A stretch of DNA of 64,000 nt from positions 9,642,217-9,706,216 of the forward strand of contig CM060080.1 of the NCBI GenBank assembly GCA_030533445.1. Direction: 5' to 3'. The DNA is from Cyprinodon diabolis. Taxonomy: Eukaryota; Chordata; Actinopteri; Cyprinodontiformes; Cyprinodontidae. Positions 23,992 to 37,100 of this stretch are shown in pieces (position 1 is the first letter of the stretch; every line of letters starts with the position of its first letter). The notes under the pieces were generated by a model. That model did not search any database. It saw only the letters and a list, made by a program, of their open reading frames with translations, and had not been told where the DNA came from. A program made the translations under genes and the position numbers.

Positions 23992-26900
23992 AGAAACTGT
24001 ATTTTTTATTAACACTTACCTTGTTTCTTGGGTTTTACAGTTGAGAAGACATGGGCTACTGTACCTAAAATCCAACCTTATACTATTTATACTGTGTTTG
24101 GAGAGGCTTTCAAGTGACAAGACAGATCCGGCTTTTTGGGAGGGAGGGATTAAAATCCACCCACTGCTGAGCAACTGAGTGCCGGCAGGAACGCCCAGCT
24201 CTGCTCCTTTCCACTCTCAAAGTTTTTGACCGCATGCAGCTAGGGTGGAGAGATGGTTTGGGTGGAAGGAATGGACAGAGGAGAGGAACCACTTGACAAG
24301 CATGAGGTGTTTAAAAAACTACACAAGCAGCCAAACTAAGATACTTAATACAATAGTTTTTCTCCAACCCTTTCCATGAGCACAGGCTGTAAGTTATATT
24401 TTCCCTATGCCGATTTAAAAAAAAAATAGCTGGAAATAAGTAAAAAAATCAAATGACTTTTTGCTGAACATAATATTTACGCAGATGACTCAAGATCCAA
24501 TCTCAGAAGTGTGAGGTAGAAGAAAAACAAGCTGCAGTCAGGAAAAAACTGCTTTCCTAAAGTCTGTTATGTGATGGCTTAGAAATTAGAATTTAGCAAA
24601 AAATGCAAAGCAGGGCAGCTTCTATAAAAGGAAAAGGTATGTGTTGTATTTTCCAGGCAAAGGATTATCTGTACTGGTCAGAGGTTGCTTATGTTCCTTG
24701 AAACGTGTTTATTGAGCTGTGATCTGGAGGCTATCAAAGAGAGATCAGTCAGAGCACAATATTTACTGAACTGTTCTCTGAAATAATCTACACAGGAGGA
24801 AGATTTTGTTGAACAACAAAGATAAAGAGAGAGAAATACTTGCTTGAAACTGGATTTTTGGAGCAAAAGTTCAATGTTTTTAGGTGATCTTTTTGTTTTA
24901 ATAACCTGAAGGATTTTTTTGGTTTCATTTTTAGATCATGTTCACTATGCGTCATGTAAAAAAGTCCTTAAATGTCCGAGAGTTCATTTAGAGGAGAGGC
25001 CCAACCGTTCATAAACAAATCCTTCAAATGCATATGCTTTTGTTTCACATTTCTTGTTTTTCCCTATACTGACATAAAAAAAATCTGATGATCCAAAAGA
25101 GACTAAATGTCACCGTGTCCTTGACTTTTTATTCATCCCACAATATTGCTGATCTTTTTGTCTTGAATGCTCATATACAGTATTTGAGGAATGCAGACTG
25201 AAGCCTGATATGCTGCGGCCTTTTGAGCATAACAGAGGGCAGAAGCCTCAGAGAATAACACATAACCAAAGCTTTAAAGAATTCCCTTGGAAACAGCCAG
25301 CAACCAGAAAACCATGCACTGAAAGAGAGGGCAGGATAGCTACTGAAACCCCAAACTTAAATAGCATGGACTCCGCTGCTGGTTACTGCCTGAGATAGAT
25401 ACTCAGCATTTTGGTTTCTGCTGTTTCTTGCTTTTATAAAAACTATGCAAAATTTCAATGCTTCAGACTAAATCGTTTATTTAATCAGCTGTACAAGAAT
25501 ACAGAACCATGCAAAAATGAACCCCCCAGGATTTTATTTTACATTGTGCTATTTTGCGACCATTGGCCTTCTGTAGAGTACTTTAAAGCAGGGAAGACCT
25601 CACAGAGAGCCGCCATGGGAAGTTCATTTTTTTGTACCAGTCATATAGGGGACATAGCAAGCCTGAAGAAAATGATGCAGGATCCAGCAAACTTTTCATT
25701 TTGAGTTTCAGCCCCCCCCTTATTTAGCTCAATCCATTCTACCATCAACATCCCCTACTTGTTCCTGTTGTACAAAAGCGTCCCCAGAGAAGCATGTCCA
25801 CAGCAAACACCAGGGAGCACATGCAAATGGCAAAATTAAGCTTTTTCTGCTACGCATACAGTTTTGTATAAGCAAAGATGATCATTTTTATTTGGAGTTG
25901 TCTTACAAGGTTCAGTGTATGTCAGTGTTTCAGAAGATTCTGGGACGTCAGACATATGCTGTCTAAATCAGCAAGGTGTGACAGGGCCCTTAAAACATAA
26001 TACTGCAACATGATTGACCGGCCAGTCAAAATGCCAATCATTTTATGATTAGTTGAAGTGGGATAGGATGTATTCTCTGTTGGTGAACTAACAAACACAA
26101 TGGGAATTTAGCTTGCAGGCGAAATTACACTGCTTTATGTTCTATCACATAGAATAAAATACATTAAAGTTTGAACTTTAATGTGAGAAAATATGGATAC
26201 ATAATGTTATTTTCTTTGGTGGATCATCATAAAGTAGTAGGCATTCAAATGTTTAGCACTTTCCTTGATGGGCCCTTGGCTGGTCCCTGGCTGGTCCCCT
26301 GCAATTTCATTTTAAAAGTCAATATTTGTACTAAAATATTCTGTCATGATTTGTGGAGTCAGAGTAAAATGCAAATGCATGCAAGAGGGGGTCACTCAAG
26401 TGGCTGGAAGTTGGAGGGGATTTTGCTGGGAGTTGGAGGGAAGTTGGGTGCCATTCGGCTGGGCTTTGACTGGAAAGGGACATTTTGTATGGCTGCTACT
26501 GTAGTTGTCTTTACGTTAGTGAGAAATCAGTCCATGCTTTCAGTTTCATCTTTTATTTTTTGCCCTTTTCTTCACCTGCCTCCCACTGGAATCACATTAC
26601 ACAGCCCTCATGAAAATAATACCCCTATTAATATTTTCCATGCTGTTACACAATAAACATGTTTATTTACATAATTTCTTATTTATACTTAGACTTAGAT
26701 GAATTGTACTGTCATTATGTATACACAGAGTGTATACAAATGCAAACAATGTGGGAGAAAAAAACATGGTGCAAAAAACGCACTGAAGTTCCGAGCATCA
26801 ATATATATGGTGCAAATATGCAGTATTTTTGGTTTGGTGTTATCAGTGTGATGCAGAGTTTGTGACATGATTTAGAGTTTTTTCAACTGTGCAGATGTTA

Positions 26901-27740
26901 TACTGAAGTATAGTGAAACTTGTAGGCAGTTAACTTATTATCTTGCAAAAGACACCAATTTTGTTTTTGTTCTCTAATTACATTTATATTAAACAGATCA
27001 TGGAAATAATGTGTGATTGTTGTTATTTATCATACATCCTCTGCTTTAGAAAGCCTTTTACTACTATAAGGCTGCATAGGAATAATGATAAAGTGTGTTT
27101 TGTCAGTTTCCACATGCTGGTCACATGTGTAGGTACATGGAGTTATTGCTTCCAGATTGTTGACATTTTTTTTTAGCAGCAGCAAAAAATTGGATAGATG
27201 CACGCTCTGTGGACTTACATGTGCAGGTCCTGGTATGCCCTGACCCATAGCACCACAATAATTACAACCACTGCTGTCCCCCTCTCTAACTGGATCGTTT
27301 GCTCCCTTTTAAAATATACTGGCGTTAAAAAAACAACCCTCCCCAGGTTTGCTTGATATATCAAAGCAGATGTGTCTGCAGATGTTCTTGTGTTTGATGC
27401 CACGTGGTTCCTGTGGTTCATACCATGACTCTCCAGTTTACAGTGTATGTAAATATGGCAAGTACAGCATAAGGTGCTGTAGAACGGCTGGACATTGCTT
27501 TCATTTAGCTACATTACAACTACAACCTCAATATAATGCAATGATACTTCATGATAGAGAAAGTTAATCTCCAGCTTTTCTGAGAAGACCTCAAAGATTT
27601 TCCAGCTACAGAACATTTTTGGACCAACAGCATCATGAAGACCAAGAAACAGAGGAGAAAGATCAGGTATAAAGTTATGGGAAAGTTTAAAGCAGATATA
27701 CATATAGATTTAAAAACCCTCCGAAACATTTGAACTTCAT
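23992..27740. other. Intergenic stretch with two degraded repeat scraps
   Basis: Near 26130-26200 is TTATGTTCTATCACATAGAATAAAATACATTAAAGTTTG, the subterminal text of the Tc1-like repeat. Near 26680-26830 is ACTTAGACTTAGATGAATTGTACTGTCATTATGTATACA, also found at 56677. No gene recognised. Confidence 0.45.
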
Positions 27741-27750
27741 GAAAAAAAAA

Positions 27751-27972
<222 letters not shown>

Positions 27973-30140
27973 TATTAGACTCCATAGCCACAAATCGGCA
28001 AGGCAATATGCGTCTTGCTAACTTCATGCAAACAGCAAACTTTGCCTGTGTTAAAGATGGAGAAGTGGGTGAATCATGATGGGGGAATGTTCTTCTCTAA
28101 AAGGGACTGGGAGGCTTTAGGGTGGTAATATTACGGCTCCATGCTTACAGGTAAAGAAAATAAATGTTTAAAATAGCTACACTTGAAAACAGATACTAGA
28201 TCCTCTAGAAGGTTGAATATAAGTTCAAGCAATGCTTTTTATGTATTAAAAGCCATGTTGCTTTTCCCTTCCACTTCATAATTATGTGATACTTTGTGTT
28301 GGTCTGTTTCATAAAATCTCTATAAATCACAGAATATTTGTGGTTGTTAGGTCAAAAATGTGAAACGTCATAATGTTCCTGCCTGCATTTAATCTAGAAC
28401 GGTAGAACATAAAGCCCTTGTCTCTAATCGTCTTCTTGATTAAAGGAGCATCTTGGGACTCTACCACTAAGCCCCTGTGGCCCATGTTAGGCAGAAATGA
28501 GCCAGCACGCATACCCAAATGCACATATCTCATCCAGTGGAATCCATCCAGCTTCCCCCACTAAGCCACAGAGAGGCAACCACTTAACAGAAGCATCATC
28601 CTCTTGTATAGCCTGTAATAATGGCATGGAGAAATCCAACCACTCGCAAAGAAGATGCCTTCTTATGGGACTGATTAACCAGAAGCTGTGGAAGGTGCGG
28701 TGTTTACAGCTTCTTTTGTACCCAGGCAGACATAAAAGCCACACATACACACATAGAGTTGCAGGGAAGCATGAAAACTCAATGAAACTGTTCTGCCTTT
28801 GCTTGGTTGTCAGGCTACAGTTAAAGTAAGCAAGCAGTGGCAAGTACCTCTAATGTCTGATACACTTCTGTGCGTTTAATAAACGAGCTTGGATTTTATA
28901 AAAAAGAAGAAGAGAAACTTACTTTATTTTGCATTTGTTTGTGTTATTAAAGCACATGTAAGTCTTTATGTCATTCTGCGAGAAAAAGCCCAACCACAAA
29001 CCAAGCTGTTGGACCAGAACAAGCTGGTGTCTCTCTCAGACTCTGAGCACACCTTTTTGATCAGCTGCCAGGAGGGTTTCTGAGGACGTAAGGTGTCAAA
29101 AGTTGGCAAAGATCACTGAAAAAACTGGTTTTCTTCTTTACAAGCTCTTGCCTCAAAGTTCCGGCAAGTTTTGAAATGTGCTCTACAAAAGCAATTGGCT
29201 TTATCTTTGTAAAAAAAAAAAAAAAAAAGAGTTCTTTACTGTTCCTTTCAAAGCAATCAAGGCATGCATTAAAATGGATTCACTTGCAGAAACATCATAG
29301 TTACAACAAAAGCATTCTGTCAGCTTTATACGTTTTGTTATCTTTTGAAGTCACAACAGGAAATAGGAAATCTTAACAAGTAAAAACTGTATATGAATTG
29401 TGGGGAAAATACTTCTAGACGTTTGCTGAGAATTGACCATGCATGCATGTAAACTGATTTATTTCGGACAGACAGACAGATAAAAAAGTTTCATTGTCTG
29501 AGCAAATATAAAAAAAAAGAAAGTCAGACTCTAACATTGGCTGCTTCTTTAGGGAGAAACCACAGCTATGTCAGCTTAAGCTCAAGATAACACACGGACC
29601 AAAACAGGATATTAAAAAAGGAGTTCACGGCTCCCAAAAAGGTCCATTCCAGCTTGTTGTTGGTATTTACTGCATGCAGCTCTCTGTCCAGGAATCACAT
29701 TTAACTTCACTCAAGAGCCCCATTAAAACAAGAGGCCACTTCCATACAGAAATCTCACAAAAATGCTGTACCATGCATCAACACATGGCTACATCTAAGT
29801 TAGAAAAGCTTTCTTGTCATATGGATACTGTTTTGTGAGCTATTTTGGTAGCAGAATGGGGCTATGGCCTGATTTTGAGTAAAAAACAATCAATATACTG
29901 TGATATATTGATGTTCTATACCTTTTTGCTTCTTGGTTGTAAGGTGTTCATTGTGTTTATTTGGGGTATAGCCTTGAAAGGAAAATGTATTTGTGATGGC
30001 TGATTATTTCAAATAACACCTTTTTTTCATAGATCCATATTTATTTTATCACTGCTGCACTTTAGAAATGAATGTCTTGACAGCTGTACTGAATGAAATT
30101 TCATTTTGTATACACTCTGTGTGTCTAAACATGCTGGTGA
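27973..30140. other. Intergenic stretch, one Tc1-like subterminal scrap
   Basis: At 28280-28370 TTTGTGTTGGTCTGTTTCATAAAATC...TTTGTGGTTGTT resembles the end of the Tc1-like repeat. There is a poly-A run at 29211-29228. No gene recognised. Confidence 0.45.
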
Positions 30141-30455
30141 AGATTCTCAGTCATCCAGGTCATAGTCATTCAAAAAGAAAAAAAATTAAAAACAATTCAC
30201 TGGACTTTGTTTCCAAGTTTGAAGATGTTTCTCTTCCCATCCAAGAAGCTTTTTCAATTCAAAATGGCAGGAATAGCGTTGAGTTTGAGGCTATTTATAG
30301 TAGCCCAACAAAGCCTTGTTTTTGTTTTGAAAACATGCAAACTGCAGCAGACGAATGGGTCCACCCCTTTGGAATGGGGGTCATTTGGCTTCTTTTGTTA
30401 GGCTGCAATGCCCCATACCTGTCTAAAAGGTCGGTCGTTAAAGGGGATTGTTGAC
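30140..30455 (-). repeat. Dispersed repeat family D, copy 1
   Basis: Minus-strand text TTAACGACCGACC...TAGACAGGTATGG, TTTGCATGTTTTCAA, ACAAGGCTTTGTTGGG, AAGCTTCTTGGATGGG, CTTGGAAACAAAGTCCAGTG. The same modules occur in order on the + strand at 55250-55590. Its superfamily is not known to me with certainty. Confidence 0.7.
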
Positions 30456-33065
30456 CTGGCTGAAAAGAGGAGGTCCTCCGCTCTCCTGTACAGAGGCTGG
30501 GGTTGAGATGATACAGTAGATGAGGGTGACTGCATGTGTTAGCGGTTCATATCTTGAGGCAAGAGTCATCTTTACATCTTTTTTTGACAGACTGATTAAA
30601 CGTCTGTGTAATTATGGAGAGATATTTGTTAGTTGCGCATTTACATAGATGGATAAACTAATAAGTAAGAAATAATTTGTAAGTGAATGGCAAACTAATT
30701 TTAGCATTTAAAGGTAAAACTCAAATAATGTATTTAACTTTTTATCAAGCTATCAAAAACAGAAAATCCGGAAACAGGACGGTATTGCCAGACATTTATC
30801 AGAAAATATGAAAAAAGCATTATAAGAAAAACCAGTTTTTTTCCTTTCCCCCTTAACTTTTTATTATTCTGTTTTGATGCATCATCCAATGAAGAGTCAA
30901 GTTGCATTAAACATCTGTGAACTAGAATTTAGCATTTTCATTGGCTATAAACCTAAATATTGACCAATTAAAACAATATAAATGTATCTCTCCATGTGTA
31001 ATAAATCCATGTATATCACTTTTGGATTAGAAAGCGGACATGACAGTGAAGTCCTACCTAGGGCTAAATACAACCCTGATCATCTCCTTGTTTTCCATTG
31101 TATTGTCATGTGTGTGCCGTGTTCCTAATGAGTCCCAGACTTCCTGGACGGCTGCTGCTAAATTTAAGCCTGTAAGTCGAGTAGCTTCCTTTGAAGATGC
31201 CTTGCTGACTTCGGCCCTCTGTGAACATAACTTTATACACCCATGCGTGGCTCAGCGGCATTGTCTTTGCAGTTTTCTGGGTTCGCTGAGCAGCCGGTGG
31301 AGCACATTCAGGTAAGCTGTAAGCAACAGCTCTCTGAGAAAAAACAAACACTCAACTGTTGTGCAACACAAAACATCCCAAACACAAGCATTTCATGTTG
31401 AAGGAATGAATATTAGTCCATCTGCTGCCCATCTGTATCACATCCTGTCCAATTCTTTACTTTGTTACGGTATTTTCATCATTGCACAAGAATAATTCAG
31501 CAACATTACTCAGTTTCTTAAACTAATAATGTTATAATTGTAACATGGGAAGGCTTATATTAGATGTTCATTTAACTACAATAATGTTAAAAACTTAAAC
31601 TTTGTTTCATATCTTGTTTAGTTTTCTGGTACCTTCATTGCTGTTTGGTCGATTTTTATTTTTTTTTAGCTTTAACACTAAATACCCTAATTTTTTTCTT
31701 CACTATTGTGTTTTTTTTCTCCTTCGGTTAATATAAACTTCCCTTCCGTGATTTTTTTATAATCTGCTTACATTTACTACTCTAGCTTTTTTCAGAATTA
31801 AATGTCTTTAACTCAAACAATTTGCAGGACTAAAGTTTAGTGAAATACATTTTTTTATGTAATTTAAAACTTATTTACCAGAAGCATGTAGGCACTGAAT
31901 CAGCATCCAGAATTGGAATCCAGTGGAGTGGTTGTGCTTTCTGTGGAATCGAGGTTATTAATGGTAGATTCCTCTGGATGACATCATCAAACCAGGACTT
32001 TATCACTGGTGCGCAGCATCTTTATTCATGAAGAAAGAAACGATGCATGTAGTCTGATGAAGGCTTTACTTTCTTTATAGATGCTATTTTGGCTAAGATA
32101 TCAGAATTTAGTTTTATTTGAAGGAAATACCACTCACCTTTTTATATATGAAGCATCAATAAAAAACAAAACCTATTTTCAAGAAAATCTACAGGTATCA
32201 AATATAAACTTCATGCTTTTCATTTGTTGTTTAAGGCTTTCTGATAATTTTTTTCCAATTTAAGATTATATTAAACTTTCAGGGATTTGTTATATTCAGC
32301 AAAAATTTCCCCTTTTTATCAAGTACTTCTAAACAAATTCCAAAGAAGTCACTGTTTTATAATATATATCTATGGCTTATATTTTTAAATCAAATATGTT
32401 GAGTATGATAAATAAAACTGGGCAAACAGACTAATCTACTTACGTCATACTTGCATATTTACAACACATTAAGTGCATTGCATACTTACTTTGTCTCGGT
32501 GTCAGTATGGCTGGCCAGGCTAATGAAAAAGACCATTCACCATCCAATCCCAGACCCCCAAACCCACAACTTCCAATGAAGCAGCTAAGTATTTCACTGT
32601 CCTACAGTCCAGATCTGTCTTTAATTTAATGATGCTTATGGCCTTATATAGAGGAAAATAGCAGACAATGATGACCACAAAATACTGTGCAGCCAAAATC
32701 TAAAATTCAACAGAATTGACAGTTTTTTATGTCTTGGAAAAGTTCAAAGAAACGTAGCAGCCAAAGAAATAAAAAGAAATGTTTACGCAACACAAAGGAC
32801 ATTCAGGCCTCCTACCGTTTTTTTATTCATAAACCAGATTAAATAGACCTTTATACCTTTAAAGCTTCTTATCGGTGTTTATTATGTAATTTAAACAACT
32901 CTACAACATATAACTATGAATATATATTTTGCAATTTTCAACCACACATTACCAACAACAAATGGAAGATAATGCAAGTACGTTTTTTTAAAATCGTCAT
33001 CCTTTTACTTAAGAAAACTTTTTAAACATTGAATAAATACTGGTCATTCCAAATCAGGTAGATGG
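30456..33065. other. Intergenic stretch, nothing recognised
   Basis: AT-rich. Short open frames at 31040-31351 have no domain. No gene recognised upstream of KIF6. Confidence 0.5.
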
Positions 33066-33129
33066 GATCGCATCTCTGCTCATTCTGAGAAACATCCTTA
33101 ACATACAATGTGTGCCTAAGGACTGAGAA

Positions 33130-33629
<500 letters not shown>

Positions 33630-33959
33630 TGTATCACTAATAATTATTAACTACGCCTCTGTAAGTTCATCTTGATCACAAGTAGCCATCAACAAACTCC
33701 TGACTTAAATCTAGTTGGATATTTTTTGCATTCATCTTGGAATAATTGCTTCAGGTCAATTGAATTTCTTGGTTCCCTGCCAGCTGCACGTTGAGGCAGC
33801 TGCTTTGAGAAGGAAACCTCGGCTGGGTTTGGTGTTTTACACTTAACACAATCAAAGAACACGCATATAACGCTAAAAACCCAAAAATATATATGCATAA
33901 TATAAAACTAAACAAAAGCAATTGTTATTGAAAGTTATATTATTAAGATATTATAAGAC

Positions 33960-34124
33960 TCATGGTGGCAGCAGCCTGAAAAAAAGACGCAAAGCTGGTT
34001 ATACATCACGCTCATTAGACGATCTTTGAGGACACCTGTCACCTAGCAACCAGTTGTAACAAAATCGCCAGCTCAGCTGCGGTTCTTGGAGTGTTTACCG
34101 AAAAAGCCTGTGTTTAAAGTAAAA
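33960..34124 (+). promoter_or_regulatory. Probable KIF6 core promoter and 5' UTR
   Basis: This is the sequence directly before the first coding exon and is richer in G+C than its surroundings. It has the X-box but no clear TATA box. There is no further in-frame ATG back to the TAG at 34044. The exact transcription start cannot be read from sequence. Confidence 0.45.
34038..34050 (+). promoter_or_regulatory. RFX X-box in the KIF6 promoter
   Basis: GTCACCTAGCAAC matches the RFX-family X-box form GTNRCC-N(0-3)-RGYAAC at every position, with a 1-base spacer. It ends 75 bases before the KIF6 ATG. RFX factors, often with FOXJ1, drive ciliary genes, so this fits the known ciliary role of KIF6. The transcription start is not known, so the element could lie in the 5' UTR. 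Confidence 0.7.
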
Positions 34125-34184
34125 ATGGTTAAACAAACGATACAAATATTCGGACGTATTAAGCCCACGAAGAAACCCGCGGCG
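34125..34184 (+). CDS. kif6: KIF6 coding exon 1
   Basis: Encodes residues 1-20, the beta-1 strand start [14 protein letters not shown] that opens KIF6 motor domains. The ATG has A at -3 and G at +4, a good Kozak context. An in-frame TAG lies upstream at 34044-34046 with no ATG in between, which fixes the start. The exon ends at GCG followed by gtaagt, phase 0. Just before it there is an X-box (34038-34050). Confidence 0.93.
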
Positions 34185-37100
34185 GTAAGTTCATAGTTCA
34201 CGACCTGATTGGCACGACTTTACAGAAAGTGAAACTAGATAAAGTAGTCCGACTGCGTTTTAATGCTTTATATAAAGTCTTTATTCAGACAAGCTTTTTA
34301 AACTGCTGTATCACACCGCGTGCAAAAATATGTAAATAAGGAGTAACTGAACTCAACTTCCAATAATGCTTCTGTCAAACACTAAATCTCATTTAGTGTT
34401 TTTTTCCCACACTAAATAAGATTTTGTTTTCCTGACTTGTCAGTTAGGACTTTAATGATGATGACTGCTTTCCATAAAGTGTCCCAATAAATCATTCGGA
34501 TGAACAGGAATCCACAAAAGAGTCTCTGAGCCCCTGGAGCTGGCAACACCTGAAAGGAATGCAGTTATTTTACATTTTGTTCAGTGACACAGTACATGTG
34601 CATCTCATGCAGTAACTTGTCTTTTTTTCCATTTCCATAAAAAATATTTATGTGATAAAGTTCAAATTATTCTGACTTTCTGTTTTTAAAACACAAGGAT
34701 AGAGTATATATTTTTTAAATGTTTTAAGAATCTATTTGAGAAATGTATAAATAGTTGATATTTTCCCTACTGCAAATGCAATTTTTGGCAGCTTTTACTT
34801 ATCCTCTCCTGACAGGTCTGGTATAATAAGATTTTTGCTGCAAACTTTTCAGAAAGAGTGTATTATACACCGAATGCAGAGCTAAAACATTACTTTGTGT
34901 TTTTAAAGCTCTTTTCTGAGTATAAACTTTTCTCCACTCCTAAACTTCTGCAGCGCTTTAGCTTTACCTGACAATATTCACCAGAATGAAAGAGCACATC
35001 TTTGTCCTGGGGGCTTTCAGGGTTTGGCACATATCTCTGGAAAAGGAGCGTTGATGAGCATGGCAAAGCAACAAACAGGGTGACGGTGGAAAACCAATCT
35101 AATCACTGGGGCCATATCTTTTTTTTATTCCTCCAGCCCTGGAGATCACTAATTACATCAGTGTCCATTGGAAACATATGCCAGAAGCTCTAAAGCGGAG
35201 AACGTGGGTGTGCAGAGGACCCCGGCTGATCCTATTTAAATGGCCTCCGGTGCTAGAGCTCAGTAGATATTGGTTTAATGTTCTACAATTTTACTTTTCT
35301 CCCCTGAGGCCTGGTTTTGGCTTGAATCTACAGAGCCTGCATGGTCTTTGGGCTGATCCTGATTGCCTCTTTACTTCCTTTTGCTTTTCACTGAATACAT
35401 GCGCCATAAACTGCCCTCTTTTCTTTCCTGGGTTATGCGATGCTCAAACCACAAACGTCCAAACCTATATATCTAACTTGATGTATAGACATTTTGTTGA
35501 ATTTGGACTGCAAATATGACACCACATACAATTATGGCATAGAATCTGTAAAATATATAGTAGAACGGTACATGAATGTTTATGTGACTGCTCTCAAATG
35601 CTTCCTAAATGTCATATTATGCTAAACTTTCTGCCTATAGTTACCACTTATACTGTATAAGTTATGTGACTGTTTCTGTTGCCTTTGGATCCCTCAGGTA
35701 TACTCTGTGGATCAAAAGGAGGATACAAATACTTCTCTTGAGTTTTTGGTACCTAGGGACCTGGCTGATGGCTTTGTTAACAACAAGAGAGAACGCTACA
35801 AGTTCAGGTATTTTCACCTCAAGAAGTTTTCCCCCCTTAAGAAAAGTCCCTTTTTAGTTAGTAATAGGTCTACTACTGGGTCCATGTTTCAGTAAACTTT
35901 TATTTCAATGTTCTACTAATCTTCCATCTGGCATTGAAAGTTTTAAATACACAATGGCATTCAAGCTGCTTTGCTAAAACGTAAAGAAACAGTTAAAAAA
36001 GAGTTAAGAGTTAACAGAGTTAAAAAGATGTTAAAAATCTGCAAAGGGTTAAAAAAAATTCATATATATATATCTTATTAGCCTCTAGTGGCTTTTGTTT
36101 TTTGTATTTTTTGAAAGTATGCAGACAGGAAACGGGATTAAATGGGTAAGGAAGAGATGTTGCAAAGGTCTCCAGGCTAGAACTCGACCACCACCACAGC
36201 GACCCCATCTATTTATCCATAATTGATAGTAAAAATGACAGAAAATAAATTTCTAGCCTTCATTGGAAAGCTACTGCAATTCAAAATATTGATTGATTGA
36301 GTTTATTGATCTCACTGTGGAGAATTGTACTCGTTACATCGGCTCAATAGTCAATAAGAAGTAATGTTTAATGTAATGTGATAAAAGCAAACAGCGTGCT
36401 TTAGGTTTCCAAAGTTCTGTAAACATGAGGAACTCTTTTCCCTCGTAAGGTTTCTTAGATAGTTACACACATAGGCAGTTCATCAATTTGTAATAAATTA
36501 GGGCTTAATTAATAGTTTAACTCACCCAAGGACTGCTTTGCATTGATTTTCTATGTGTTCATTTTCTTGTTTTGGTAGTTTTAGAGTCTTCTAGTGATAT
36601 TATTGAGGACGATGGCTGCTTGTAACAGGGAATTATTATACATTTCAGCCTATATTAATTGTGATTGTCTATGGCAGTGGTCTTTTGCTTAAAGGGCTAT
36701 TGCTAACTTGCTCTTTTTGATTTAACATATTGATTATATAGAAACATTTCTAGAAATGTCATTAATGATTAATAATTACCAATTTGAAATCAATATTGTT
36801 AACATTTACAACTGATCACATCAAATCCAGGCAAACAACTGGTTTGAATATTTACTTTCACTGGTAAATTATGTCAATAAATTTTGGTTGATAATCTAAA
36901 TTATTCACTGTAATCTTTAAAGCCCCAAAGCCATTAATCCCAATCCTCTAAATATATTTTAATTGCAGTTTAATTTTGATTATCAATCATATTTTTAGTC
37001 AAAAAGTAGAAATATGCTTTGAAATATACATGTAATTTTTAACAACTTCCAGGTTTGGTTTCTTTAAGATGTTTGCTTACTGCAGTTTTCAGTGCTTATG

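Noticed and set aside
26171..26656. A 161-codon open frame, the longest in the window
   Set aside because: No domain recognised and composition looks random; begins in a Tc1-like repeat scrap.
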